Source: Lytechinus variegatus (lineage: Eukaryota > Echinodermata > Echinoidea > Temnopleuroida > Toxopneustidae). From it: 64,000 bases of DNA. Of this stretch, positions 25,683 through 41,000 are shown in pieces. A program made the translations under genes and the position numbers. Where the stretch lies: NCBI RefSeq assembly GCF_018143015.1, contig NC_054742.1:19234179-19298178 (forward strand), given 5' to 3'. Numbering within the stretch: position 1 is the first letter of the stretch; each line of letters begins with the position of its first letter. Under the pieces are notes generated by a model. It made no database searches and had not been told where the DNA came from. It saw only the letters and a program-made list of their open reading frames with translations.

Positions 25683-25830
25683 CAGCCTTCTATGTACACC
25701 TGTACTTGTTTTCAGCCATCTGACATTAATATTTCAGCTTTCTCTGTACACCTGCATTTGTTTTCAGCCATTGTACACTTTTATATAGCCTTCTATGTAC
25801 ACCTGCACATGTTTTCAGCCAATTCTTCAG
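25683..25830. repeat. Minisatellite, about 3 units (unit A)
   Basis: Units of about 50 bp built around TCTATGTACACCTGCATTTG and TTTTCAGCCATCGTACA. Three units here against six in unit B (58080-58375). Lies just beyond the HAL poly(A) signal. Confidence 0.85.
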
Positions 25831-25849
25831 CCTTGTTCTTTTATAAACA

Positions 25850-25855
25850 TTTATT
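25850..25855 (-). terminator. Candidate poly(A) signal of HAL-2
   Basis: AATAAA on the minus strand about 205 bases past the HAL-2 stop codon. The copy downstream of HAL-3 is at 58405-58410, where a 208-bp insert pushes it to about 411 bases past the stop. Confidence 0.5.
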
Positions 25856-26057
25856 ATTGCAAATTTACAATATATTTTTGGAAGAGAAAAATCACAATAT
25901 ACTTCTTTGGCAGCATGCTTTTATCCATAACATGAATTGGAAGACATTAAGGTACACAAATCTTGTTACATGCATCAAACAAGAATGGAAATATGTTCTG
26001 GTTTTGTGTTTTACCAAATATTTGGCAAACTATTGCATTAAATGTAAAATCCATCTT

Positions 26058-29000
26058 TTAGGCCTTTTCTGCTTTGCTTAAACTCTTGGTTCGCTTACGT
26101 TTGTTAGAGCGAGTAGTTTTTCCAAGAATGCTAGATGTTGGGGAATGGACCTTGGTCTCTTTAAGCTGTTCAGACTCGTAAGTATCCATGTATGGTTTCA
26201 CCACCTCCCAAACCTACAACCAAAAAAAGAAAATCCTTTTTGTGATTCAATAACACAACAGAATGAAGGGAATCAAGGTATAATATATCAGTGTATACTG
26301 CATGAGGTAATGGAGAATCAGTTGCAAAAGGAGTACTAAATCAATATTTAAAAACAAGATTCAATTTCAACCTTTCGCAGTTTGTTGGAAATTATTAGTC
26401 AATATACACCTAGGCCTGTAAGTCTCTTTAGTAGTATGGACTAATTTTGTAACGGTTACTGCACCTGAACAAACTTAGAATAGGAGAGTTGTAGGAGTGT
26501 TATAGAATGAGTAATTGTTACCTTATTTTCTCGGAGTAGGTTGGTAATGACTTCCATGTCGGGTGAAAGATGACGGTCACGCTCGAGAGGTCTATGGAGA
26601 GTAATAGAGGGAGAAATATAGAGAGATAGACAATCAGAGACAGAGATAGGCCCACAGACAGATGAATAAAGAGACCCAGCCAAAGAGACCAAAAGCAAAT
26701 TCATTTTAACTATCTTAATGTAATTAGCAGTTGTATACTTCTGAACAAATATATTCATATATTGTATATGCAGAATGATTCAATCAAAGTCAGATGAAAT
26801 TGAAGGTAACCAGTTAAAGATCAGTCATAAAGAGTTGGAGTCACATTTAAAGCTGACAACTCTTTACCAGTGCATCTTAATAGCTTACCGGTATTGTTTG
26901 CCTAATACTGAAAATAACAGAAAACCATAAAAATCAACTTGTGAACCCAGCTGAAAAGGTAAAATACTTGAGACTTTTCTTATGTCTGTTGTGGATATCT
27001 GCTAAAGTTTGTCACTATAAGTCAGAAATGTTGATCACCCTCCCCTCAGAAAAAAAATAGAAATTTCATTTTTATTTCTAAAGTCATGCTAACTCAACTC
27101 ATAGGTGTAAAAGATGCAAAAAAAAAACTTACGGGACAACGCTCCTAACCAACTTGTGAACAGCCTCCAGAGGTGCAGTGCTGGTCAGTGGTCGCAGGAA
27201 TTCTATACCTTGACAGGCACACATCAGCTCAATAGCAAGTACTGTTAGGATTTAATTAACATACAACATCCTTAATGGAATTATCATCATAAAACTAAGG
27301 AATGCCTAACATTTGCCAGATTGCAGTTCTATTATAATTGGTTTTGTTTTTGTGTTTCATCTAGTAGGCTTAGTTTAGTCATGTGTGATTTCAGCTATAC
27401 ATGTATGTAGATGCTGCATACTGGCAGATCATATGAAAGAAATGGAAGAAAAGGAGGAAGAAGTTAGTCTTTTAAGAAAAATTACACATTAACTACCAAT
27501 CACAAACTTTTCTCCACTTGGCCAAAGCAAGCTAATTTAGATTTCAAGATAAAACTTATGTTTTGGTACATGTCCATTTACATAAATGCTATGAATAAAT
27601 TTAGGATTTCTTAAATTTGACAACTGGAACACATCTGTTTGTACATGGCAATATGAATTTCAAGAGTGTCATCACAATATCAGTGAAATCATAATCTGAT
27701 GCAAGTTCAACTCAAATAAGAATGTCTTTAATCTTCTTCTCGATCCTAAATACCTGGTAAAACACACTCACTTGAAAAAAAAAGAGTACTTAAATGAAAA
27801 AAATTACAATAAATTTTGGTCACCTTGTTCAACATGCTCAACGACTTCAAGGCACTTTCTTGCAGCAAAACCTCCCATAGAGACATGATCCTCTTGAGCA
27901 GCACTAGTAGATAGAGAATCAACTGAGCTTGGGTGAGTCAATACCTTGTTCTCTGATACTGTGGTAGCACAAATAGAAGGAGACATACCAATCAAAGGAG
28001 AAATGAAAAGGAATATTATGAGCTATGGTTCTTTTCAGGTAGAATATTATAGAAGAACAACTCATTGCAAAGGACTGCTCTTCAAATGCCCTCAAAATCA
28101 TATAAGAAACAACTGAAAAGGTGACTCTCATACTACATGTACACACCTTTCAGCATGCATGTACGATAGCATTGCATCAAGTTATTATTATTTTGGTTAG
28201 TTCAATCAATTACAGCAAACCATAACATTTACATTAAAGGAGATGGTAAGAAGGTGGATATACACAGAGGTGTAAAGAGATAAGATCATATAATTGTTGA
28301 TATGGTAGTTAAAGTAGTTTGTGATTCACAAATGCTTCCGAAAATACATTGGAGAAATCATTAAAAAAAAACAAAAAGAAGGGATCGCAGTGAAACATAC
28401 AGACTTACCCAATGCTGCTGCAGTGCAGTGTGCGATCATGAAACCTGAATTAAGACCTGCTTCTTTGGTCAAGAATGCAGGAAGCTCACTCAGATCTATT
28501 TAACAGGGTGAGAAAAAGTATGAGAATTCATTACAGTCAAAGCTTCATCTTTTACTGAAACATCAAAGGGGGAATAGTCCATATGCAGGGAACCCCAAAA
28601 GATTTCAAAAGGAACTTTTATAAAATAGTAAGGAAAACATAATCTTGTACCTTTAACTGATTATGCTCCACTTAAAATTCTTGCCACATCATTGATAAGG
28701 AGCATGACTTTTAAAGAGTTCAAAACGTCATATTTTATTTGCATTTTGATATTTTTAAGTTTATAATTGTGCTTTAGTAGTGTAATGGAAGAAATTTAGC
28801 AGCTTACGAGGGTTGACGAGTCTCTCAATACGACGTTCACTAATGCTTGCCAGTTCATGGATCCCAATAGCAAGATAGTCCAGTACCTGTATGATCATGA
28901 CAAATATATCAAATCACTAATACCCAGTCACATTTGCTCTATGGCAGCCGTATGATGAGTCAAATTAAAATATCTGTTATATTTAATTTTATTCAAAAAC

Positions 29001-32000
29001 CGATCTGCGCTGGTACAAAAAATGTCAAAACGGCTGTTTTTGACTTGCCGTATGGCCGCCATAGAGCAAATGTGACTGAGATATTACATTCTATAGAATG
29101 TAACTATCAAAATGATGTCTTATTGTATTATAGCAGGATGTGTATCCATCCCAATTGGTAGCAGTATTCATCATATCATTGTCAAGATCTTGTTAAGGGG
29201 ATGTATGTGACTGTGAGGTAAATATGTGTTGAATATCAAATGTGCATTTGCATTAAATATGATTTCAAGTCACACTAAAGTGCTTTGAAGCACCTCATAG
29301 AACATACAGAATACATGTACATATAGAAAATATAGCATAAACTTTGATGGAATTCAAATAAACTCTGATCTTATTCTGGTGTTGGTATAACAACAAAAGG
29401 GTCATGATTTGAAACGATACCACTGAATTATTTTTCTCATCCACATTTAGCAAGTGCCATTTGTAAATTGAATTTGGGCTCCTTTAAATTATATGCAAAT
29501 AATGGTAGTTTGAGGTAAATGGTCAAGAATACTGTATTACTGGATGATTTCTCACCTTGGCTGGATACTCTCCATGGAAGTTACCTGCAGACAGTATCTC
29601 GTGTTGGTCTGCAAACACCATCTGATCATTGACAACATTCAGGAAATAACTTCAATTTGCCATATAAATTAGAGGTCACAAAGTACATATAAAAGCTCAA
29701 TTCAATTCATTCGATCAATTCATGAGGCCAACATTGGACATGCATTATGTCAAGTGTATTGTAGTGTTTGTGGTTCTGAGTAGATTTAGTTTTTCAATAA
29801 TGCATTATATTATTTTTCAAATCACATATTATCACAGTATTTACAAGTAATTGTACATGGGACATGTTTTTTTTTAAATCTTAAAGGATACAGGATTATC
29901 AGTAGCACTATTCATCTCGGTGGTCAAGATGCCTTTGACAAATTCAATTGTATCCCACACCACTCCATGAACCTGTGACAAATAGACAGCAGAAGAAAAT
30001 GAATTTATTATTGACAACATACACCTTCACTATAAGACCAACAAGGACTTGTGACACATACTATGCCTTTTTCATTAAAATTAAATAAGTTTGTAGATTT
30101 GCATTATTTTTACTTCAACTTGATTTGTTCAATAAACTTCTTTCGTTTTCGAAGTGTCAGTGAATAACAACTATTCTGAATTCTCAAAGATTTTATAATT
30201 AATACTTTTCATATTATACTAGTGTTCTCAGCTAATCTGATTCTACAAATTCTGAAATATAATTCTATTAAGTCTGAATTTGTTGACCCATAATGCATCA
30301 GACATGTTGGTAACCATAGCAACCATACCTGAGGGCAGCATCTGAGGGTGTATGCATCCTGGACCCGATCACAGAACCGATGGCTGATAGCTATCTCTGA
30401 TGGATGAACATCAGAATGAAGAATAGATTGGAATCGTTTAGCAACCAATCTCTGTCCCTTGTGAGGTCTAGTACGATGGATACCTGAAAAAGGTTTAGGA
30501 ATAGTAGATTGATAGCGTTTTAGGCTCATTGGCAATTAATAAGGTGGGAAATGGAAAAAATAATAGTACTCTAAACAAAGAGTGAAAATATATGACACCC
30601 CCCATTCACCTGAAAAAAAAATGAAATATGAAAAATGTAAAAATTTTATGTTAGTGTAAAAACAACTATATAAACACTTTTATTATTTCTTTCAAAATCA
30701 AATGTATTAATGTAACACCCAATATTCACCCTTCAAACAAAAGTGAGTAAGATATACATTGACCTTATTTATCTTACATAATAGGCTTTGGATTAAATGC
30801 ATATATGATCTTCTGGTTAGCAGCACAGAGTATGATATATTATGTATAAATATCACATGTCTTAGACTATGGATGACATAATTACTCAACTTACAACTTT
30901 CAAAGGCAGTGGTTGTTCCTTTCAAGACCTCAAGGGTTAAGGCAGCTATCACATCAGCTTGTTGAGCAATGGCATATGCCCGTTCAACAGCTGAAACAGA
31001 GTAATATATCATAGGATTAGTTCTTCGCCCATGTTGTCACGGTGATGAAATATATAAATACAATTAGAATCAGCCAAGACACTAGACAGCTCTATCTTAC
31101 AAGATAAATGTTCTTGTTTCTCTCTCATCACTTGACTTTGAGTATTGCCATTAACCACAGCAAATTTACAAAGAAATTGAGTGGAAGAAACAGTGCCACA
31201 ATATCAGATAAAAGCTATTGTCTTTTAAATATTTCAACAAAGCTCTGTTTCAAATTTCAGTTCATTTGGCAAGGCAAATAAAATACTTCAAATCATGTTA
31301 AGAATAATCAATCATTATTATAAATTAAGCATATGCACTCTCCTTGCCTTAATTATTCTAGTAATTTGAAAGTTGCTGGTTTGTAACTCTGAGACAATAG
31401 CTCTGTTTGTATTGTTAGTCTTTAATAAAGGATAAAGGTAAAGGGTATGCAGGATATTTCATAATTTCATTTTATTCACTGATTCAACCATTTTTACAAG
31501 CAGATAAAATTTATAACAATATTAAAAAAACAATCCAACAAGACAATTTAAAGTCAATATTGTTAGGGAGTCCCCCAGAGAAAGAGCTTAATGTTAGGGC
31601 TCCATACACATAATAAATAAGAGTTGATTATCAAAGAAAAGCCCTACTAAAATGCAAAACTATGTTAAATATAAGTGACAAATGTATAAGAAAGCACAGG
31701 TCAGCACTCACAGGCTGCACTGCTGTGAAAAATAAATGGGGCAATGTGTTCAACCTGAAAATCAAAATAAAGTAGAGATACACTGATCTAAATATGCATG
31801 CAACAGTGCAGCCAGCAAATCACAACCTGTTCTTATAAAAAGGTACAGCTGATCATTTATATGCTGAATTTGAAGTTAAAACTTTATAAACAAAAAGAGA
31901 TCACAAACTAACCTTCTGCTCCAAGTGAAGTAATAAGTTGAGTGCCATTTATCAGAGCTAAGCCCTGCAAAAAAACAAGATGGGATCATCCTTATCCTAT

Positions 32001-35000
32001 AAGTATCATAAACAAATCATTCTTTTCTCTCTTTCTCCTCTCATTTTCATTTTCATTTCAAGAGGTGGAGAATCATTTTTGACAATAAAATACATAACAG
32101 ATGAAAGATCATAAGGGTACATATATATATATGGATATAGGAGGAAAGTAGTAATTCAAAACTCAAAATAGAAATAAAACTTTGTTAGGTGGTATCTTTA
32201 AATGTTTTTTATGTAAAATTTCCACACACAAACAATTTGATAACATACATCTCACAGCTACTACCAAAGAGATTTATTCTAGACTGAAATTCAATAAATC
32301 AATATTCATGACACATATTTCCAACATATGTACAGATTTACATATGGTATTTTGGAGACCCTTAACAAGTCATACATGCTACAGTATTATGAAGCCTGGA
32401 ATGCATGTATTGTTTGAATACCTCTTTAGGTCCAAGTTCTATTGGAGTCAAACCATGTGCTTTCAGAACCTGCAACAGAGAAAGATCAATACATTTAAAT
32501 ATCAGTCGGATCAGCTATACTTACAAAGCTTGTATGATGTCCCTTTTCCCCTTTACTTTTTGGGGGTCCCTCAATTGCTTCCAAAAGTTGACTTCTACAT
32601 ATCCCTTTTCTCAAATTTTAGACCCATGCCTTTATTTATCCTTCACACAAAGCATATTAAATAATTCATACCTCTAATAACAATGATAACTTACATATTT
32701 GGCATCAGAATATTATCCACAATAATTATGTATCCTGAAACTGAACTATAAACTAATGCTAAAATATTTCATACTTCTCATTTAATGATAATCCAGCAAC
32801 TTACATCTTTGGCATCAGCATATCCACTCTTTGGACTCCACATCTTTCCTTCTCCCATCATGCCTAGCGCAAGGTGTGATAATGGAGCTAGATCACCACT
32901 AGCTCCTACTGTTCCCTTACATGGCACCACAGACAGACAGGAAGCTGATTACATTGAAAGTTACAACATAATATCAACCAAACAATAGGAAAATGTGATA
33001 TAAAAATATATATCAAATAAATAAGTTCGAAATTGGATAAGAAATTATATATGTGTGTGTGTATACTCCAACATTCCTATTGGCTATATACATATACAAT
33101 ACCCCATTCTACAAATATCTGGTATTTTCAGATGCTGATCCGAAAATGATTTCTTTTGGTATAGTTTGACAATCTTTTGACAGGAAAATGACTTGGCTCA
33201 TGATGACCTTTCTTTTTTGTTTGTCAGAAAATTTCTGTAATTCCCTTTAGGTAAATCCTGGATATCCCTGGGTTTTTCTTGAAATCCTTCTGTTTTAATA
33301 AATAACGTGGACCACATTGATTGTGAAAATTAAATTAAAGGTAACTTCTAACTAAATGCACATCTATTTTTTTTCACCAATACAAACTCACCATTAAATG
33401 CAGCAATGAGTTTCTCCAGGTTTTGAACTGAGATGCCACTGAATCCCTTGGATAGGATGTTAATCCGCAAGGCTAGCAACTTCCGGGTGTGTTCTGGGGA
33501 TAGGGGTCTACCAACACCAACACAATGTGAACGAATCAAATTCTCTTGGAGTTCTCTGATTAGTGGAAGAAAGACAGAATATGCTCTCATAGAGGTGACT
33601 GAATTTCTCACTTTCATCTTGCATAATTTTAAAACAAGAGTGTCACTATAAGGCGAGCACATAAAATGCCCATCTGTAACACAGAAAATGGAGCTATTGA
33701 TCAAGCAACAAAAGTGAAAGATGGCGACTTCACCTTTGACCTTCTGACCTCAAAATCAATAGAATTGCTAGGATCTATGCTGGTATCATACACACCAAAT
33801 TATATGAGCCTAGGTTGTGTTCAACTAAAGTTATCATGTTAACAAGGACTTCAGAAGGGTAAGATGAAAACACTTCACTGTGATCTTGACCTTTGACATT
33901 TTGACCTCAAAATAAAAAAAACTTCCTGGAATCCATGCTAGTATCATACACACAAAATTATATGAGACTAGGTTAAGTTTAACTGAAGTTATTGCATTTA
34001 CAAGGACTGCAGAAGGGTAAAATTAAAATATGTCACTGTGACCTTGACTTTTTGACCTCAAAATCGTTAGGCTTCCTGAGATCTATGCTAGTATCATCCA
34101 CACCAAATTATATGAGCCTGGGTTAAGTTAAACTGAAGTTATCGCGTTTACAAAGAAAGGTTAATGGATGGACAGACAGATGGACGGACACCGAGTGTGA
34201 TACCATAAGTCCCGTAGAGATGGGCGTATAAAAAAATATAAATCACTACTGCTAGGTTAACATTAAATGACTTGATTTATCAACTATCAATTATCAAATA
34301 GGTTTTGACCCCATGGCCAACAATCAATTCAATTGACCTATTCATCACTTTTTGTTTCCATTTTCTGCTTATGGTATCATTCACAAAAAATATCCTGAAG
34401 TAAAAAATTCATCCAAAAACCATGGGCATATAGAAACATGCATCATGCTATTCAAGTGTGTGTCCCCATAACAACAGGTTCATAATTTGATTCTATATCA
34501 TTGCCACATATATGCTGGTAAAACTCATCAGATTTAGACCAGATTTATTGACAAAATAATTTATGACCCCCTCCCCCTCTCTCATTGAAACATAATAGAT
34601 AATTCATACATGTTATATCAATGACTCACTTCAGTTTATCAGGTTCAATCACAACTCGAGCAAACTTCCCAAAGCCAGTATTGATGCCATAAACAACTAA
34701 TGAAAAAGGGAAGAACAAATAAGATACAATGAATGCAGAAATGTTTGTTGAAAAAAATTGCAAATATATAACTTTGAAAAAATATTTATTTGTGTCTAAC
34801 TGCTTTATGGATTTAAAGAACATTACATTTAGATTTACCAAGAAAAATATCCTGAGCAACATTCCAGTTACTGAGAGCGTAGGTGTAAAAATCAATCAAT
34901 AACAATAATTACAATATCATGTTTATTAAAACAAAAATCATCCTGCATTCATTCCCCATTCTACAGTCCCATAACATACCTTTGTTTTCTTTAATGATGT

Positions 35001-38000
35001 TGTCCACAAGCTCTCTAGCCTTTGCTACTTTCTCCCAAGCAACTGGTGATACCTACAGAAGTGAACAAATGAAACATCTCATTCATTTATTGATTTTTTT
35101 TCTTCTCTGAATAAATTTTCTGGTACTATCAGGATCAAGAGATTTCACTGTCATTGTTTCAATATCCAAATAATCCTTTACTTATATGGAAATAACCTGC
35201 TTTGATAGTTTCAGAGTCCTCTAAATTTCAACAAGCTGTTTATAAGTTCTGCTGATTGCATAAAGTAAACTTTAAGTAGTAACACAAATGTCAACTTATC
35301 TAAATGAGAATTCTTTTATCAGGACACTTCACTTTGCATATCCTATGTATAAGCAATATATAAAAATCCAATAAACACAAACACCAAACAAGTGGAGTGC
35401 CTCTGGCAGTCTCGCCTGAATAAGCCAGTTCGTAGTTCCACTATGCACATGATCAGAGGAAGGTCATTTGTACTGAAGTGACATGGTGGTTTAAAATTTA
35501 ATGAAATAAGCACCAACTTCTTCTTGTCTTGATTATTCATATATTCTTTTGAATTGTGTTTTTCATTCACATCCACAACAACAAAAAATGCGTCCATGAA
35601 TGACTGGTATATTTCACAGTTTGCCAAGTACATTGTACAACATCCTCTATTATGCATTCAAAGTAAAAATGCAACAAATACCTTCATAGTGTTCATTGAT
35701 GTGCTATTCGAGTCACCTAGTCTATTCAATTTCTTCATCCCGCTATGGAAGGCATGCATATGTAATATCTTGCTTTGAAATCAGCCTATCTTAATGAAAG
35801 AAATGAAAGGTCATTTGACCAAAATTGTCCATGAAGTAACTACGAACTGGTCTATTACACTATTTAATAAAGCAGCAGTGCTGACTTTGAAAATGACTGT
35901 AAAATAACCATTCACAAAAACCATTCATATAACATGCTATTACCTTCATTGACCCTAAATGACATTTGACCTTGATCAAGTGACCTATGACTAGTGCAAG
36001 AAAAGTGATGATACTGGATTACCCCCCATGTCCACATTTCAACTATATCCATGAACTTTCAAAGTTATGATGGTAATTCAACAAATACCCCAAATATGAA
36101 CATAGTTCATTGACCCTAAATGACCTTTGACCTTGGTCATGAAACCTGAAACTCGCAAAGAACTATGTTCAGCGATAATTAATTACTCTTATGTCCAAGT
36201 TTTATGAACTAGATCCATAATCTTTCAAAGCTACGATGGTAATTTAACAAATACCTCCAACATGGCCAAAGTTCATTGACCCTAAATGACCTTTGACCTT
36301 GATCAAGTGAACTGAAACTCAAGCAGGATGTTTATTAATACTTCATTACCCTTATGTGTCAGTTTCATGAACTAGGTCTATATACTTTTTAAGTTATGAT
36401 GACATATCAAAAACTTAAAGGGATGGTCCGAGCTGAAAATATTTATATCTTAAAACATAGAGTAGAAATCACTGAGCAAAATGTCGAAAATTTCATCAAA
36501 ATTGGATAACAAATAATAAAGTTATTAAAGTTTACATTTTAACAATATTTTGTAAAAAAAGGAATCATGAATATTCATAAGGTGGGCTGTTGATGTCACA
36601 TCTCCACTTTCCGTTTTCTTATGTTATTACATAAAATCATTTTTTTTTCTCATTATTTCATACTTGTGTGAATAATAGTCTCCCCTACAATGAAATAAGT
36701 TGCAGCAATAAATATTTAATGTACTAAATCAGTTGTCAATCCAATTTTTCTAATTCTTGGAGGAAAAACTTTGAATAAACCTAATTTCATATAATAAAAT
36801 ACAAAAGAACAAGTGGGGATGTGACATCATCAGCCCACCTAATGAATATTCATGACAACTGTTTTCACAAAATATTGTTAAAATTTAAAATTCAATAACT
36901 TCAATAAATAATTTTTTGCATTTTGCTCAGTAATTTCTACTCTATTTATTAAGCTATAAATACTTAGTTTTAGCCCGGACCATCCCTTTAACCTTAGGTT
37001 GAGTCTTCGATATTGATTCCCCCAACATGTTCTAAGTTCATTGACCCTAAATGACCTGTGACCTTAATCATGTGACCTGAAACCAAGGCTGGATGTTGAG
37101 TAATACTTAATTTCCCTTAAGTCAAAGATTCATGAGAATGTCCATATACTTTCTCTAAGTTATGATATCATTTCATAAACTTAACCTCAGGTTAAGATTT
37201 GATGTTGACGATGCCGCTGTAGGAAAAGCTGCGCCTAGAGTTTCACTCTGCTATGAGGCGAGACAAAAATTGTTTGCTTCTGAGAGACTTTTCAGTTTTT
37301 AAGAAGTTAGTATCTCACCTTGATCTGATATTGACCTTTCCCAAGTTTAACAAGGTCATCAGAGGTCAAACTACCTCCGTCCAGATAGAGGATCTGATTT
37401 TTAAAAATTTTAAAATGAAGAAAAGGGGAAAAGATGTTGAATTGATATGGTAAATATTAACAATAATTTATCAATATATGGATGGTGAAATGACTTGAGA
37501 TTAATTTATTATGTCAGTCACAGCATCAACAGTCTATTCTATTTGTGATTTATTACTCCTAAAAGCATATCAATTAAGCAAATTTTTTAGTTGAGGTACT
37601 TATAGTGATCTCTTTCCATTTCCCATTCTCTTTTTTCTGTTCCTCTCAATAAGATAATTATTCTTTTTTTGCATTCATTGAATAGAAAATATAGGGAATG
37701 AATTCATGACATGGAAATCAAATCATGTGTCAATTCATGATGGAGTTTCTTTAATTTCATTATCTTTTTTTATATTGCACATCAAACCAAGTTAGTAAAT
37801 TAGATATATACCAGGGTTGACAATTTGACAATACAAATTTCTTGAAGTACTTTCTTTCTTTTTTCAGATTATAAATGATGCTTTTATTTGAGTTATGGGT
37901 TTTACATTAATTTGAAATATGCATAGCTCTTAGTGTTCCATACTTTATAGACATGAATATATGGAATGTTGCAATGTAATTATTGCCAATATTCAAAAAT

Positions 38001-41000
38001 GCACTCTAATTCTTTTTTTTTTGGGGGGGAGGGGGGTCTTCCATCACTTACAACATTAACAATAACATGTTTCAATTAACAAACATAAATTAGTCCTTTC
38101 AAGGACTACACTCATTTTGAAAAGAATACTCTACTTTCAAAACTCCACTTTCTCGCCTTTCCATTCATCTCCTATTCTATCCACTTTTCTTATCTCAAGT
38201 CTCTCCAGGACTGTCAACATGTTGTACCATAAACCTCTTCCCCGATTGCTCATACCACCGTGCAAACCTTCAAACGTCATCTAAACATAATTTTTTTCAT
38301 ACCTCACGAGAATCTGCCCCACCAGTACTTGATCTAGTAGCAGAATAGCAACTAACCATTAAGGAATCTGTTGTTAGTACATCTTCTAGAGGTAATGCAA
38401 TTTGCTCCAACAAAGTTTATTAAAATAAATCCAAATTATTTCCTTAGATAAAGCTCTTCAAGATGTCTTTTCTAAACCTGACATGCAGAACATATAAAAA
38501 TATGAACAATTAAGAAAATGTGTGTGCCGGATACAGAAGAGACAAAAAGTACATCTTGAAGAGATTTTAAAGGAAGCATATTTTTCTTCTATTGTTTAGT
38601 GCTTAGGTCCTCAAAAAGAAAATATTTGTTATATAATTTGAGCAATGAGCAATTCCAAAATTCACAGAGATATTGATCAATGGAAATATGATACTTAAAC
38701 TGCATATTGTAACTAAACTGAGCAAAATTATTGTTTGGGGGAAAATTAGAGGTAATACCATAGCCTTTTGCATGAAGGGGGGGGGGTCATCAAAAATCCT
38801 CACATAATTCTACCCAAGTGTACACAACACCCTTTAAGTTCAATCAAAATTACAAAATAGTATCTAAGAATTGTTTTCCTCCCCTGCCTCCAAAGAAATT
38901 CCTGCATTAGCCACCATCAGCAGCTGTGCTGTGAAAGAATCTTATAGTTATTTTGTGTTTCTTTTATAAAACACAATTGAAGTGTTATATTCAATTTTGA
39001 ATCCTTTGTGTTGTGTTTATAATTATGTTTAGTTAACAGTGCGTGAGGGGATTGGTCTAGACTCTAGCTATTTGCAATCAGTCATTAATGTGAGAAACCA
39101 CTTTTACATGCCTTAAAGGTACTCTTTACATATTTATTCTATTAAATCCAAATGTATGTTTTTAATAAATGGATCATACTATCACTGCTTGAATGCATGG
39201 AATTCATAAATAAAAATCTCATCATGGCAGATACATTGCTGCTTACTGGAATTAATATTTCTATTTCATTGAATTGAAAACTTAATATGCATGATTAGAT
39301 TCTCATAAGATAAGGATACATTTGTGAAGAGTCTGGTGAAAATCCTCCATTCAAATCATTCCTGTCAAATGAAGTTCGGCATGTCTTGTTGGCCAGATCT
39401 GACTTCAACACTAACAAAGAAATAATAAACAAAACAGAATAGAATAGACCAGTTAGTAGTTCGCCCATGTCCTATATGTCACATAAATATGATAAAACAA
39501 GTAGAAGACTTTGCGAACTTATATCAGAAACCAATGATTTGCGAGATTAAGAAGCATATGTTGTGTCGCCACAAAATGAGGTGTTTCATGAACCATTTTT
39601 TATCCCGTCCATTAATGACTACCTCTGGTTAGGAAACATCAAGGAATGCGTCATGAGTGAAGAATCTACAGACTGATTCTGTTGGGCATTCCAATTTCTA
39701 GATGCATCTTTCTGCTGTGAAAAGTTACAGACAAGCTACCAGTATTCTCTTAAACCGCTTTTAATAATCAGTGAGACTCGGTGTTTGGAATCAAGTTTTC
39801 ATAATTTGAGTGTTGCTATTTCAGGTTATCTTCTCAGAATTAATTATTAGTTGGTTTTAGATCTTGGTAGAAATGACTATCCCCTGTAGATGCTCAGACT
39901 GGTTTATGACATTGCTCCAAGGTTTTTAATCCCATCAAATACATGTTTCTATTCTGTCACAAGGGACATGATACACAATAAATCTTGGCATATCTTCATT
40001 ATCCCATATTGCGCAGACGTTTAATGTGCAGGTATTTTTTAAGTAACTTTGTAACACAAGAATAGAAGATTGAGCTTAAAGATATTTGGGTGTGGCACTT
40101 GCCATGTGCTCATCTGCATTACAAAAATCCAATCCTCACACAATTCATACTTGCATTACTTTACATTGTCAAGTGCAATACAAAATAAAATTGTATTTAA
40201 AATTCAATATATCAACAGAGCAAGAAAAGGTTGCAAGCCTAGAGTCCTGTTGTTTAAGTTGTTCTCACTTAAACACTAGATCAGTTTTAATAGCAAAACC
40301 CGTTTAACATACTTTTTGCTGACCTAACTTTGCTAAGGCTTAGCTTACATGGATCAGGAGATATAATGAAAAAGGCCCATCATCTGGAAATTATGATCTG
40401 ATGAAAGGACTAATAGCTTGAATGGGTAAATCTTGAAAATAACACTCCAGGTGCTGTTCTATTCTAAACTTATTGGCTATAAGCTCAGTCTCACTCCCCC
40501 AGGCAATAAAGGATCAAAGCTCACCCAGACACAAAGTTTAATTCAAAAAGAGCAGAAAAAAATCAAACACGTAAAAGTATATTGGCAAAGGTTTCAGGAA
40601 AATCCATAAAATATTTTAAAAGTTATTAGAATTTTATTTCTTTGATTTGTGACGTCATATGCAAGCAGCTTCCCATGTATTGCGAATTATTTAAAAAAAA
40701 TATATTTTCTCAAAAAATGGGGTTTTTTAATATTCTACCTATATATAAACAAATTATTCTCCTGAAAAAATACTAGCCATAAAGAACCATTAAAAAGTTT
40801 AAATTTGTGCATGTTTTATTACATAACACACGGGGCAGCGTTTTAAAATATTTACTGGATTTTCTCTTAAAGATTCACCAATATTTGTTCTGGTATTTAC
40901 ATCAAGCTTTTCGTCAAGGAGTAATTGAAAAGGAGCACAATACAATTCGATTCTGTGGAGGTTTTTTCTTTCACCGGGTTATCCAAAACAGTCAAGGTAG

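Noticed and set aside
31705..31755. Possible extra HAL exon between exons 9 and 10
   Set aside because: Exon 9 joins exon 10 in phase with continuous homology (SLGAE to AVERA), so nothing is missing there.
32182..32677. 160-codon plus-strand frame
   Set aside because: Overlaps HAL exon 8 on the other strand and intron DNA; an antisense shadow.
33433..33651. 72-codon plus-strand frame
   Set aside because: Antisense of HAL exon 6.
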